From positions 1 to 50,460 of the forward strand of contig JAFNVH010000056.1 in NCBI GenBank assembly GCA_017379895.1: a stretch of DNA of 50,460 nt. Reading direction: 5' to 3'. This DNA is from Rikenellaceae bacterium. Lineage in GTDB: Bacteria; Bacteroidota; Bacteroidia; Bacteroidales; Rikenellaceae. The position numbers and the translations under genes were made by a program. The first letter of the stretch is position 1, and every line of letters starts with the position of its first letter. Shown in pieces: positions 15,707 through 24,233 of this stretch. The notes beneath the pieces are model-generated. The model saw nothing but the letters and a program-made list of their open reading frames with translations, did no database searches and was not told the origin of the DNA.

Positions 15707-16539
15707 TGGCTCGTTGCGTATTTTGTTTTGCTACGCGCAGGTAGCAGTTTGACGATTATAAGTGCGAGTGTCAGTATGAAGATAATAACTGCACTCGGTG
15801 GAATTTCCAAGTAGTAGCTTGCTGTCAGACCGATCATGTTGGCCGCCATTCCGACTACGGCCGACCATATGGTGATCGCACGATATGATTTTGTGATCGA
15901 GTTCACTATAACGGCTGGCATAGTCAGTAGCGAGATGAGTAAAATAATGCCCATCACTCTGATTGATAGTACAATAGTTGCGGCAACGACAACGGCCATA
16001 ATGTACGAAATAGCACGTGTCGGAATCCCCTGCGAGGCTGCGAAATCGCGGTCGAATGCTACGAACATCACCTGTTTGAGCCACACAATGGCGCCGATAA
16101 TCAGTAGTAGACAGAGTGCTCCGAGCGCTACAACATCGCCACGCGTAACGGTGATAATGCTGCCAAAAAGATATGCCGACAAATCTCCCGCTGCATATCC
16201 CGATCGCAGGTTCATAAAGACGATACCGATTGCCATTCCGACCGACCAGACAATGCCGATAGCCGAGTCCTGACGAATACGACCGCGCTCACTCGCCCAC
16301 TCGATTCCTAGAGCCGCAAGCACCGCGAAAATCATTGCTCCCGCGATCGGATTAGTGCCCGTATAGAGAGCGATACCCATACCGCCGAATGACGAGTGAG
16401 TGATGCCACCGCTTAGGAACACCATGCGTCTCGCCACGATATATGTACCCACAATGCCGCACGCTATGCCCGATAAGATGCAGGCATAGAGCGCATTGCT
16501 CAGATGTGGATAGGCCAATATGTCGTTCAAAAAATCCAT
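15703..16539 (-). CDS. Metal ABC transporter permease, ABC-3 (ZnuB/MntB-like) family
   Basis: The 278-residue membrane protein has about eight hydrophobic segments and the ABC-3 family marks GIVGTYIVARRMVFLSGGITHSSFGG and LLISLLTMPA. It should transport Zn2+, Mn2+ or Fe2+ in complex with an ATPase and a binding lipoprotein. Neither partner is encoded anywhere in this window, so the permease is separated from its partners. It is the promoter-proximal gene of an operon whose other members handle LPS, initiator tRNA and Na+, and its stop overlaps the next ATG (ATGA). Confidence 0.9.
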   Translation of the reverse strand: MDFLNDILAYPHLSNALYACILSGIACGIVGTYIVARRMVFLSGGITHSSFGGMGIALYTGTNPIAGAMIFAVLAALGIEWASERGRIRQDSAIGIVWSVGMAIGIVFMNLRSGYAAGDLSAYLFGSIITVTRGDVVALGALCLLLIIGAIVWLKQVMFVAFDRDFAASQGIPTRAISYIMAVVVAATIVLSIRVMGIILLISLLTMPAVIVNSITKSYRAITIWSAVVGMAANMIGLTASYYLEIPPSAVIIFILTLALIIVKLLPARSKTKYATSQ

Positions 16540-16571
16540 AATTAGTGTTCGCGCGTGTGCATATCAACTTA

Positions 16572-16603
16572 CAAAGTTATGATTTTTCGCCGACCTTGCC
16601 AAA
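16572..16603 (-). promoter_or_regulatory. Promoter of the permease-lptF/G-fmt-nhaC-EEP operon
   Basis: On the minus strand TTTG (16600-16603), a 20-bp spacer and TAACTTTG (16572-16579) form a perfect Bacteroidota promoter, 32 nt before the first ATG. Confidence 0.8.
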
Positions 16604-16662
16604 TTGTACGGGCATAATTCTGCAATGTTGGCTGTTTCGGAAGGAATATTTGCAGCGATTGA

Positions 16663-16692
16663 TTGTTTTTGTGCCCGTTTTTTGTAATTTCG
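16663..16692 (+). promoter_or_regulatory. Promoter of mtaB
   Basis: TTG (16663-16665), a 19-bp spacer and TAATTTCG (16685-16692, one mismatch to TAnnTTTG) precede mtaB. It is divergent from the operon promoter at 16572-16603. Confidence 0.6.
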
Positions 16693-16717
16693 CACTGTAA
16701 ATGTATTGCGAAAATCT

Positions 16718-18028
16718 ATGAATGAGAATCGTGGTCGCCGAGTGAGTTTTCATACTCTCGGCTGTAAACTCAATTTTTCAGAAAGTTCGACTCTTGCGCG
16801 AGAATTCGAGCAGAATGGATATGTGCGTGTTGGTAGCGAGCGCGATGCAGATGTATGCGTGATCAATAGCTGTTCGGTTACGGAGCACGCCGACAAAAAG
16901 TGTCGTAATCTGGTGCGCAAAATCCACCGTCGCAACCCGTCGGCAATTATCGCCGTTACGGGCTGTTATGCACAGCTCAAACCGCAGGAAATAGCTAAGA
17001 TTGAGGGTGTAGATATTGTGCTGAGCAACAACGATAAGGGGGATTTATATCAACGAGTGGCTGAACTGATGGGCCGCAAGGCCGAATCACCTTTCGTAAC
17101 GAGTTGCCAGACCGAAGAATTGACCCGTTTTTTTGCTGCTTTTTCGAGTGGCGATCGTACGCGAACCTTCCTCAAAGTGCAGGACGGTTGCGACTATAAA
17201 TGCGCCTATTGTACGATTCACTATGCGCGTGGTTCGAGCCGCAATATGCCGATTGCTGACCTGATAGAGGAGGCGCGCGAGATTGCTCGTTTGGGTCAAA
17301 AAGAGATTGTAATTACGGGTATCAATACGGGTGATTTTGGTCGCACTACGGGCGAAAGTTTCTACGATTTGTTACGTGCGCTGGATGATGTCGAGGGTAT
17401 CGAACGCTATCGTATTTCGTCGATCGAGCCTAACCTTTTGACTGACGAAATTATAGAGTTGTGTGCCCGCTCGTCGAAGTTCCAGCCTCACTTCCATATT
17501 CCGTTACAGAGCGGTTGCGATAGTGTTTTGGCTCGTATGCGACGACGTTATACCACAGCGCGTTATGCCGATCGAATTGAAGCAGTGCGTAAGTTGATGC
17601 CCGACGCCTTTATTGGCATTGATGTGATTGTCGGATTCCCCGGCGAAACCGATGCGGACTTCCAAATTACATACGACTTTTTGGAGCGCTTGGCGCCCGC
17701 CTATCTGCATATCTTTCCCTTCTCGGAGCGTGCGGGAACGCCTGCTGTTGCAATGCCTGATAAGGTGCCGCCTCACGTTTCGGCTGAGCGAGCAAAGCGA
17801 CTCGATGAGTTGTGCCAGCGCCTGAATCGCCAATTCTGCGAGCAACACATCGGACAGGAGGCCGAGGTGCTGTTTGAAGGCCCCGCAAAGGGCGGAATGA
17901 TGTCGGGATTTACGGCTAATTACATCAAAGTTTTGGCGCCCTACGATCGTGCGTTGATCAACAAAATTGTGCGCGTAAAGTTGGATTCTGTGGAGGATAA
18001 TTGCGATATGGTTGCGCATTTATTATAA
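16718..18028 (+). CDS. mtaB: tRNA t6A37 methylthiotransferase MtaB
   Basis: MtaB adds a methylthio group to t6A at position 37 of ANN-decoding tRNAs, using two iron-sulfur clusters and S-adenosylmethionine. The 436-residue protein has the N-terminal MTTase domain (TLGCKLN with C16, then C52 and C83), the radical SAM motif C158-x3-C162-x2-C165 (DGCDYKCAYC), and a C-terminal TRAM-like region. I chose the ATG at 16718, which gives a 25-nt gap after the -7 box; an in-frame TTG at 16706 is less likely. It has its own promoter and is monocistronic or weakly linked to the next unit, whose promoter overlaps its end. Confidence 0.94.
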   Translation: MNENRGRRVSFHTLGCKLNFSESSTLAREFEQNGYVRVGSERDADVCVINSCSVTEHADKKCRNLVRKIHRRNPSAIIAVTGCYAQLKPQEIAKIEGVDIVLSNNDKGDLYQRVAELMGRKAESPFVTSCQTEELTRFFAAFSSGDRTRTFLKVQDGCDYKCAYCTIHYARGSSRNMPIADLIEEAREIARLGQKEIVITGINTGDFGRTTGESFYDLLRALDDVEGIERYRISSIEPNLLTDEIIELCARSSKFQPHFHIPLQSGCDSVLARMRRRYTTARYADRIEAVRKLMPDAFIGIDVIVGFPGETDADFQITYDFLERLAPAYLHIFPFSERAGTPAVAMPDKVPPHVSAERAKRLDELCQRLNRQFCEQHIGQEAEVLFEGPAKGGMMSGFTANYIKVLAPYDRALINKIVRVKLDSVEDNCDMVAHLL

Positions 18029-18042
18029 AAGTTGTATATTTG
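18012..18042 (+). promoter_or_regulatory. Promoter of the HAMP-sensor/trkH/SPOR unit
   Basis: TTG (18012-18014), a 20-bp spacer and TATATTTG (18035-18042) form a full promoter. It begins inside the last codons of mtaB, and the next ATG is 32 nt downstream. Confidence 0.75.
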
Positions 18043-18074
18043 CATTTTAGTGAATAAATATATCAGAGAATTCG

Positions 18075-18854
18075 ATGAAAGGATTGCGTAAAAAGACCGT
18101 TGCTGGCTTCGGCTGTATCGTGGTGCTGTTGGCCTTCTCGGGTGTCGTGTCGATGCTCGAATTGGGTCGATTGAGTCGTGATGCTGAGGAGATTTTTGGA
18201 GCAAGTAAGCGAAATGTTGAGCTGGCGCAGGATATGCTTGACGCAGCTCAATCGCAACATACAGCCTTGATGCATATCGCCATTTTCGGCCAATATGAGT
18301 TTGCTGATTCGTGCCGCCATAGTTCGGAGCGATTAGCGGCTACGTTGGAGTTGGCACGCGAGGAGATCTACGATGCCACCTCGCTCGACTCATTGTCGAT
18401 GGCGACGGCGCGTTTGGCAACGACGGTTGATGATTTTATGGCGATCGAGCAGCCGTTTGATCGTACCGATTCGATGGTGCGAGCAAATGCAATGTGGTAC
18501 ACTCGTCAGTACGAGAGCGACTATATGGAGTTGCATAATGCGGTGAAGAACTACATTACCTCGATGCAGGGTACGCTGGCACCGCGTACCGAGTTGCTGA
18601 AAAAGAATGCTTACCGCGCAGTTATGCCCGTGCTGATTACGCTGATCGTGACGATTCTGATTGTGTTGATGCTGTTGTATTTCGTGCATTGCTATGGTGT
18701 TAAGCCGATTGCCGAGCTGAATAAGCGATTGGACGATTATCTGCGATATAAGTTGCCGTTTACGGCTAAGGGAGAGTTTGTTGACGAGCTGGCTTCGATC
18801 AAAGAGCAGATTGAGGTGCTGATCACACGCAACAAACGACGTCTTGATGAATAA
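18075..18854 (+). CDS. Membrane sensor protein with HAMP-like end and no output domain
   Basis: The 259-residue protein has one membrane helix near 9-29, a mostly helical periplasmic region (30-180) resembling the four-helix bundle of chemoreceptors and sensor kinases, and a second helix near 182-206. Residues 207-256 look like a HAMP linker, with the typical KPI proline after the helix and a GEFVDEL segment before the second helix. It ends there: no kinase, cyclase or methyl-accepting domain follows, and no frameshift remnant is visible. It is 12 bp upstream of trkH and behind its own promoter, so the natural inference is a regulator of TrkH. The exact family is not recognised. Confidence 0.75.
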   Translation: MKGLRKKTVAGFGCIVVLLAFSGVVSMLELGRLSRDAEEIFGASKRNVELAQDMLDAAQSQHTALMHIAIFGQYEFADSCRHSSERLAATLELAREEIYDATSLDSLSMATARLATTVDDFMAIEQPFDRTDSMVRANAMWYTRQYESDYMELHNAVKNYITSMQGTLAPRTELLKKNAYRAVMPVLITLIVTILIVLMLLYFVHCYGVKPIAELNKRLDDYLRYKLPFTAKGEFVDELASIKEQIEVLITRNKRRLDE

Positions 18855-18866
18855 TGTTAAGCGACT

Positions 18867-20318
18867 ATGCGACTGAGCGTTATATTTAGATACATTGGCA
18901 TTGTGATGCTGTTTTTGGCGTTGTTTATGTTGGCGTCGGCAGGCGTTTCGTACATCAACCACGTCGATACGGCATTCTATCCTCTGCTGATCTCGTTTAT
19001 GCTGACGCTCGTACTTGGAGTTTTCCCGCTAATCTTCGTTACCAAGGATCCAAATGCCACGATGACCAACAAAGAGAGCTACTGTATCGTCGTGGGTGCT
19101 TGGTTGTTGTCGTGTGTGGTAGGTATGTTCCCCTATCTGATTTGGGGCGGCGAATTCTCGTTGATCAATGCTTGGTTCGAGAGTGTTTCGGGCTTTACGG
19201 CAACGGGTGCGTCGATCTTGAATGATATTGAGGCATTGCCACGAGGATTGCTCTACTGGCGCTCGGCGACAAATTGGGTCGGTGGTATCGGCGTGGTCAT
19301 CTTCGCGATGATGATTTTGCCGACGCTGGGTCGCAACAAAGCCTCGCTGACCAATGTCGAGATGTCAGCAATGGCTAAGGATAACTATCACTACCGCTCG
19401 CAACAGCTGATTCGCATTCTGCTTACGACCTACATCTCGGTTACGTTGCTGTGTATGTTTGCATTGAAATTGGCAGGAATGACCTGGTTTGACGCTTGTA
19501 CGCACGCGATGAGTGCGGCCTCGACGGCGGGCTTCAGTACCAAGAATGCAAGTATCGGCTACTTCAATAGCCCAGCGATTGAGCTGATTTTGATAATTAC
19601 GATGTTTATTTCGGCGATTCACTACGGTCTTGTGTTCTCGACTTTGACGGGTAAGCGCAATAATATTTTCCGTTCGGAGGTCGTTAGAACATACTTTGTT
19701 GCGCTGATGGCGAGCTCGGTGCTGATTGCAGTGAGTCTGCGACTGGCTGACGTCTACCCTACGCTTATCTCGTCGTTCCGTCATTCGCTGTTCCAGGTAG
19801 TGTCGATCTCGACAACTGCAGGTTTTGCTACGGCCGACACCAATACTTGGACACCTTTGGCTGTTATGCTGTTGGTCTTTTTGTCGTTGGTCGGAGCGTG
19901 CGCAGGATCGACTACGGGTGGTTTGAAGTTCGATCGTCTGATCCTGGCTGCTAAGTCGGTGAAGGCGCGTATTGTGCAGCAACAGCACCCGAATGCTATT
20001 GTACGAATTAAGATTGATGGAGTGATTCAGCGTACCGATACGGTCGGAATGGTGATGACTTTCATCGTGTTCTATATTTTGCTGATTCTGCTTGGTGTCT
20101 TTGTCAATTCGCTCTTTGGGCTTGATTTGACAACGGGATTCACGTCGGCAGTGGCTTGTGTGTCGAATGTCGGACCGGCATTTGGCGAAGTGGGATCGGT
20201 GCTGAACTATTCGACATTGCCGACGATGGTGAAATTTACCGATACGTTGCTGATGTTGTTTGGTCGTTTGGAGATATTTGGTTTGATCCAGATTTTTTTG
20301 ATTAAATGGTGGGTTTAG
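18867..20318 (+). CDS. trkH: Trk-type potassium uptake protein, membrane subunit
   Basis: TrkH imports K+ through four pore-loop repeats. The 483-residue membrane protein shows them: SGFTATGASIL, SAASTAGFSTKN, STTAGFATADTNTW and SNVGPAFGEVG, each with the filter glycine. The length matches TrkH/KtrB. TrkH normally works with a cytoplasmic NAD/ATP-binding gate, TrkA or KtrA, and no such gene is in this window. The upstream neighbour is a HAMP-ended sensor and the downstream one, 6 bp away, is a SPOR-like protein. Confidence 0.95.
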   Translation: MRLSVIFRYIGIVMLFLALFMLASAGVSYINHVDTAFYPLLISFMLTLVLGVFPLIFVTKDPNATMTNKESYCIVVGAWLLSCVVGMFPYLIWGGEFSLINAWFESVSGFTATGASILNDIEALPRGLLYWRSATNWVGGIGVVIFAMMILPTLGRNKASLTNVEMSAMAKDNYHYRSQQLIRILLTTYISVTLLCMFALKLAGMTWFDACTHAMSAASTAGFSTKNASIGYFNSPAIELILIITMFISAIHYGLVFSTLTGKRNNIFRSEVVRTYFVALMASSVLIAVSLRLADVYPTLISSFRHSLFQVVSISTTAGFATADTNTWTPLAVMLLVFLSLVGACAGSTTGGLKFDRLILAAKSVKARIVQQQHPNAIVRIKIDGVIQRTDTVGMVMTFIVFYILLILLGVFVNSLFGLDLTTGFTSAVACVSNVGPAFGEVGSVLNYSTLPTMVKFTDTLLMLFGRLEIFGLIQIFLIKWWV

Positions 20319-20324
20319 AATAAT

Positions 20325-21902
20325 ATGAAGAGATACTCGATAATACTGATTGCGCTATTTGCACTTGTTGTTAGCGATGTGTCGGCACAACCTCCCGTGA
20401 AGGCTCGCATTGCGGGTTTGGAGGATAATGCCGAATATATGGCTTTGCTGACCGATGGCGTCCGACTGCAACAGATGGAGGACTCGGTAATGCGTGTGAT
20501 TGAGCAGAATCGAAAACTGTTTGCCGAAGATGCTGCCAACCGTGCTAAATATAGCGATGCAATTTTGTCGTTGGAGGAACAGCTGTTTAGCCTGCGTAAT
20601 AGTAAGGGTGACATTTTTAGCCGTATCAATACTATTGAGCAGGATTGGTTGATTACCAATATGAATTCAGCACAGAGCTCGATGAGTGAGTCATTCCCTG
20701 ATCAACAGGCCTCAGATATGATTGTAGAGCAGGCAGAGGTTCAGCCTTCACGTTTGGTCGATGATGTCCACTTCGCGGCAGCTCTCGATCAGGTTGACTA
20801 TGTAGCATTGCAGCGTGCTCAAAACGACGAGAATAAGGTGATCGAGTATGTCAATATGCTTAGTGAAAACCACTCGGCAATGGAGTCGATCAGAGTGCAG
20901 TATGAGCAAACGCAAGATGCGTCGGAGGCTTCGCGCCTATACTCGAACTATCAGGTGCTGAATGGTTTGTGCTCGGCGTTGAATGATTCGATCTCGACGC
21001 GTTGGGGTGCAATTTTTGACGCAAAGAGCTATGCCTACAACCTGATTCTCGAAATGGAGCACCGCGATGATCTGTTGGAGAATAGCGAGTTGGCGCTCTC
21101 GCAGGCTTTGCAGCAGGTGGCGGCAGATAGAGGCTTGTATGCTTCGGATGCAATGAGTAGCTATTTCAATACCAAGAAGTACCTGGTTGACACCGAGATT
21201 GCGCTGGCTCGAATCTATGGCTTGGGCTTTGTGCAGGACTCGTTGTCGAAGATATCACAACAGCTTTCGGCAATTGATTACCGACTGCAGAAGGTCGAGA
21301 TTGAGGAGCGATTCTTCTTGGCTTATGAACCGATTGGCGTGTCGTCGCCCTCGAAGTATAATTCTCGCAATCCGATTCCCGAATGTGAGATTTATGATCG
21401 CGGCACGATCTATCGCGTGGTGCTTGGAACATTCTCGCAGCAGCAACCAATCTCGATATTCAAGGGTGTATATCCATTGTATCGTTTGAAGACTGAGGAG
21501 GATAAACATCGTTATTTTGCAGGAGGTTTTGCAACTGAGGCTGAGGCTGATGAGGCGCAGATCAAATTGAAGAATATGGGTTTCCGTCGTCCGGAAGTTG
21601 TGGTTTGGCGCGATGGCGTTTATGCCAATTTGGTTGAGGAGCGCGAAGCTGCGGCTGAGATGACGCAGGTATTCCGTGTCGAGATCTCGGGCGCAGAGCA
21701 GATGACTGATGAGCTGCGTTCGGTCCTCGATTCGCTTGCTATGGACAAGGATATCACGCGAATTAATGGTCGCTTTATCGTGATGTCGTTTGCAGTGCGT
21801 GATGATGCAGATAAACTTGCTGAGGCATTGTCTGCAATCGATGGCGTTACGGCTGAGGTGATCGCAATCGCGGTGGAAAACTCTGCTACCGAGGAGGAAT
21901 AA
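20325..21902 (+). CDS. Secreted coiled-coil protein with SPOR-like C-terminal repeats
   Basis: The 525-residue protein has a signal peptide (cleavage near SDVSAQ, 18-22). Long helical, Gln/Glu-rich segments fill roughly 30-330. Residues 362-436 (IYRVVLGTFSQQQ to GVYANL) look like a SPOR-type fold, which binds denuded peptidoglycan, with the usual beta-helix-beta order and FAGGFATEAEAD. A second, weaker copy may lie at 447-517 (VFRVEISG, RFIVMSFAV). It should act in the periplasm, perhaps at the septum. The start at 20325 lies 6 bp after trkH, so it is co-transcribed. The SPOR call is by eye and moderate. Confidence 0.7.
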   Translation: MKRYSIILIALFALVVSDVSAQPPVKARIAGLEDNAEYMALLTDGVRLQQMEDSVMRVIEQNRKLFAEDAANRAKYSDAILSLEEQLFSLRNSKGDIFSRINTIEQDWLITNMNSAQSSMSESFPDQQASDMIVEQAEVQPSRLVDDVHFAAALDQVDYVALQRAQNDENKVIEYVNMLSENHSAMESIRVQYEQTQDASEASRLYSNYQVLNGLCSALNDSISTRWGAIFDAKSYAYNLILEMEHRDDLLENSELALSQALQQVAADRGLYASDAMSSYFNTKKYLVDTEIALARIYGLGFVQDSLSKISQQLSAIDYRLQKVEIEERFFLAYEPIGVSSPSKYNSRNPIPECEIYDRGTIYRVVLGTFSQQQPISIFKGVYPLYRLKTEEDKHRYFAGGFATEAEADEAQIKLKNMGFRRPEVVVWRDGVYANLVEEREAAAEMTQVFRVEISGAEQMTDELRSVLDSLAMDKDITRINGRFIVMSFAVRDDADKLAEALSAIDGVTAEVIAIAVENSATEEE

Positions 21903-21969
21903 GAGAGTATGTTGCTCTCCGTGTCCCGAAAATATGAATAGGAGATAGTAATATTTATCGAAAAATAAC

Positions 21970-21977
21970 TATCTTTA
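21970..21977 (+). promoter_or_regulatory. Possible -7 box for nfeD-floA
   Basis: TATCTTTA differs from TAnnTTTG at the last base and lies 29 nt before the nfeD ATG. No clear -33 box is visible, so this is tentative. Confidence 0.4.
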
Positions 21978-22006
21978 CTGAACTAACCATAAATAACCAA
22001 AGAACT

Positions 22007-22471
22007 ATGTTTTGGATTGTATTGCTCATTCTTCTTGGAGCTATATTTCTGATGGCCGAGTTGATTCTGCTGCCCGGTGTGTCGATTGGTGGTATTCTTG
22101 CGTTGGGTTGTGACATCGCAGCTGGATATTTCGCATTCGCGTGGTATGGCACGACGGCCGGTTGGATTACTGTCGGTGTAATTTTTTTAGTGGCCGTTGT
22201 TGTGACTATTCTGTCGTTGCGAGCTAAAACGTGGCAGAAGCTCTCGCTGAGTCAGCAAATCACATCGTCAAGTATGGATACCCCGCAGGAGCATAACGTG
22301 AAGATTGGTGATCGCGGTGTGGCGATTACGCGCCTTGCGCCGATGGGTAAGGTCGAAATTGCTGGCCGTATGTTTGAAGCAAAGAGTACGACCGAATTGA
22401 TCGATCAGCAGTCGGATATCGAGGTGACAGGCTTCGAGAATTTCAATATTATCGTCAAGAAAGTAAAGTAA
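22007..22471 (+). CDS. NfeD family membrane protein
   Basis: The 154-residue protein has two or three N-terminal membrane helices (MFWIVLLILLGAIFLMAEL and the AGYFAFAWYG/GVIFLVAVVV region), then a soluble C-terminal OB-like domain from about residue 97 (VKIGDRGVAITRLAPMGKVEIAGR). This is the short NfeD form that lacks the N-terminal protease domain. NfeD proteins are the regular partner of flotillin-like proteins in membrane microdomains. The downstream gene, 24 bp away, is floA, which supports that role. Confidence 0.88.
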   Translation: MFWIVLLILLGAIFLMAELILLPGVSIGGILALGCDIAAGYFAFAWYGTTAGWITVGVIFLVAVVVTILSLRAKTWQKLSLSQQITSSSMDTPQEHNVKIGDRGVAITRLAPMGKVEIAGRMFEAKSTTELIDQQSDIEVTGFENFNIIVKKVK

Positions 22472-22495
22472 TAACCATAAAAATATATTTGAGCT

Positions 22496-23476
22496 ATGGT
22501 AGAGATTGGAAGTGTGGGTATGCTTGCCCTAATTTGTTTTGCGGGCTTCGTGCTCCTGATGTTGATTTTCTACTTCATTCCTATGGGATTGTGGTTTTCG
22601 GCATTGGTTTCGGGAGTGAGAATCAGCTTATTGCAGTTGGTGCTGATGCGTTGGCGTAAGGTGCCGCCCTCGACTATTGTGTCGGCTATGATCGAAGGTA
22701 CGAAGGCAGGTTTGACCATTAATGCTAATGAGCTGGAGGCGCACTATCTTGCAGGCGGTAATGTAACTAATGTTGTTCACGCGCTTGTGTCGGCGCAGAA
22801 GGCAAATATTAATCTTGACTTCCAGATGGCAACAGCTATCGATCTGGCAGGTCGTGATGTGTTTGAAGCTGTGCAGATGTCGGTAAACCCGAAGGTGATC
22901 AACACTCCGCCCGTTTCGGCCGTAGCTAAGGACGGTATTCAGCTGATTGCTAAGGCTCGTGTAACGGTGCGCGCTAATATCAAACAGTTGGTCGGTGGTG
23001 CTGGCGAAGAGACCGTTTTGGCTCGTGTTGGCGAGGGTATCGTGTCGAGTATCGGTTCGTCGGAAACACATAAGGTAGTGCTTGAAAATCCCGATTTGAT
23101 CTCGCGTGCGGTGTTGATGAAGGGTCTGGATGCAGGTACGGCATTCGAGATTTTGTCGATTGATATCGCCGATATCGATGTTGGTAAGAATATTGGTGCA
23201 GAGTTGCAGATGGATCAGGCTAATGCCGATAAGAATATTGCACAGGCTAAGGCTGAGGAGCGTCGCGCAATGGCAATCGCTTTGGAGCAGGAGAATAAGG
23301 CTAAGGCTCAGGACGCTCGCGCTCGCGTGATCGAGGCTGAGGCTGAGGTGCCGCTGGCTATCGCTGAGGCGTTCCGTTCGGGCAACTTGGGTATAATGGA
23401 TTACTACAAGTTGAAGAATATTCAGGCTGATACTACGATGCGCGAAACCATCGCAAAGCCAGCTGATAAGAAGTAG
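22496..23476 (+). CDS. floA: Flotillin-like protein FloA
   Basis: The 326-residue protein has a single N-terminal membrane segment (residues about 8-30), then a SPFH-type domain with [20 protein letters not shown] and [21 protein letters not shown] long Ala/Glu-rich coiled coil follows from about residue 230 ([21 protein letters not shown]). FloA-type proteins organise membrane microdomains at the cytoplasmic face of the inner membrane. The gene pairs with nfeD upstream and ends at a strong bidirectional terminator. Confidence 0.95.
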   Translation: MVEIGSVGMLALICFAGFVLLMLIFYFIPMGLWFSALVSGVRISLLQLVLMRWRKVPPSTIVSAMIEGTKAGLTINANELEAHYLAGGNVTNVVHALVSAQKANINLDFQMATAIDLAGRDVFEAVQMSVNPKVINTPPVSAVAKDGIQLIAKARVTVRANIKQLVGGAGEETVLARVGEGIVSSIGSSETHKVVLENPDLISRAVLMKGLDAGTAFEILSIDIADIDVGKNIGAELQMDQANADKNIAQAKAEERRAMAIALEQENKAKAQDARARVIEAEAEVPLAIAEAFRSGNLGIMDYYKLKNIQADTTMRETIAKPADKK

Positions 23477-23502
23477 TTGCGACTACTCTTTCGGTGAAAA
23501 TG

Positions 23503-23541
23503 AAATCGCGTCCTCAATTGTCGGGGACGCGATTTTATTTT
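23503..23541. terminator. Bidirectional terminator between floA and the HD gene
   Basis: AAATCGCGTCC (23503-23513) pairs perfectly with GGACGCGATTT (23525-23535). A T-rich run follows on the plus strand and ATTTTC follows on the minus strand. It lies between two convergent genes. Confidence 0.85.
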
Positions 23542-24160
23542 AGTGGCTACGCTCTTCGGTGAGCAACCGATCGAATGTTTGTTGCAGGAGCTCTTTGTCT
23601 GCTATTATTCGTCGCAATTCGGCCAGACGGGCACTATTTTTCGATTCGGGGATCCAAAGGCGCAGATAGCCATCCTCGGCATATTTCTCTTGCAGGTGGG
23701 CGCAGAATCGCTCATATTGTCCATTGTTGTCGAGTTGTGGATAGTTGTTCAGTCCGTATTGAACGGTGCGACGCAGCGTCACTTCGGGATCGATCACGCG
23801 GTCAGCTTCGGCAACAATGCGGCCATAGATCGAGCGAGGCTCGTGCTTGGATGATGCGCGATGGTCCTCGGCCGCGCAAGCAATAACTTCGATCTGCTCC
23901 TCGCTGAACCATTGGCGCAGACGCTCGTCAGATCGAATAATCTTGCCCGAAACGATGTGGTGGAACTCTCGTCCCTCGCACAGACCGAGATCGTGATAAG
24001 CCGCAGCGATATATAACATACGCTGATCAACATCGTAATGTGTGGCTAACGATAGGCTCTCAGCTATGACTGTTCGAGCGTGATCGATCGAATGGGCACG
24101 ATCGAAATCGGCATAACGAGGTAGTATCTCCTGCTCGATATATTCCTGAATCTCTTTCAT
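23540..24160 (-). CDS. HD domain-containing phosphohydrolase
   Basis: The 206-residue protein carries the HD-domain metal motif: HSIDHARTV (H), YHDLG (HD), HH and EDHRAS, then AEADRVID (D). The fold hydrolyses phosphate esters such as nucleotides; small single-domain members are usually housekeeping phosphohydrolases of unknown substrate. No signal peptide is visible. The start lies only 11 nt after a factor-independent terminator hairpin, and no promoter was seen between, so expression may depend on read-through. Confidence 0.82.
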   Translation of the reverse strand: MKEIQEYIEQEILPRYADFDRAHSIDHARTVIAESLSLATHYDVDQRMLYIAAAYHDLGLCEGREFHHIVSGKIIRSDERLRQWFSEEQIEVIACAAEDHRASSKHEPRSIYGRIVAEADRVIDPEVTLRRTVQYGLNNYPQLDNNGQYERFCAHLQEKYAEDGYLRLWIPESKNSARLAELRRIIADKELLQQTFDRLLTEERSH

Positions 24161-24170
24161 TGCTAAGTGG

Positions 24171-24207
24171 TTAAAAAAGAACCGACCTTCTCGGAGGGCC
24201 GGTTCTT
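24171..24207 (-). terminator. Terminator after the FISUMP lipoprotein gene
   Basis: On the minus strand AAGAACCG (24200-24207) pairs with CGGTTCTT (24177-24184) through an inner partly paired loop, followed by TTTTTT. It lies 26 nt past the lipoprotein stop and 11 nt before the HD start. Confidence 0.8.
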
Positions 24208-24233
24208 GTATTATTGTTGTCGGAGTGAGTTGC

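Noticed and set aside
16706-16717. TTG as an alternative start for mtaB
   Set aside because: It lies only 13 nt past the -7 box, and the ATG at 16718 gives the usual MtaB N-terminus.
21903-21930. GAGAG-CTCTC hairpin after the SPOR-like gene as a terminator
   Set aside because: The stem is only 5 bp and no T-tract follows.
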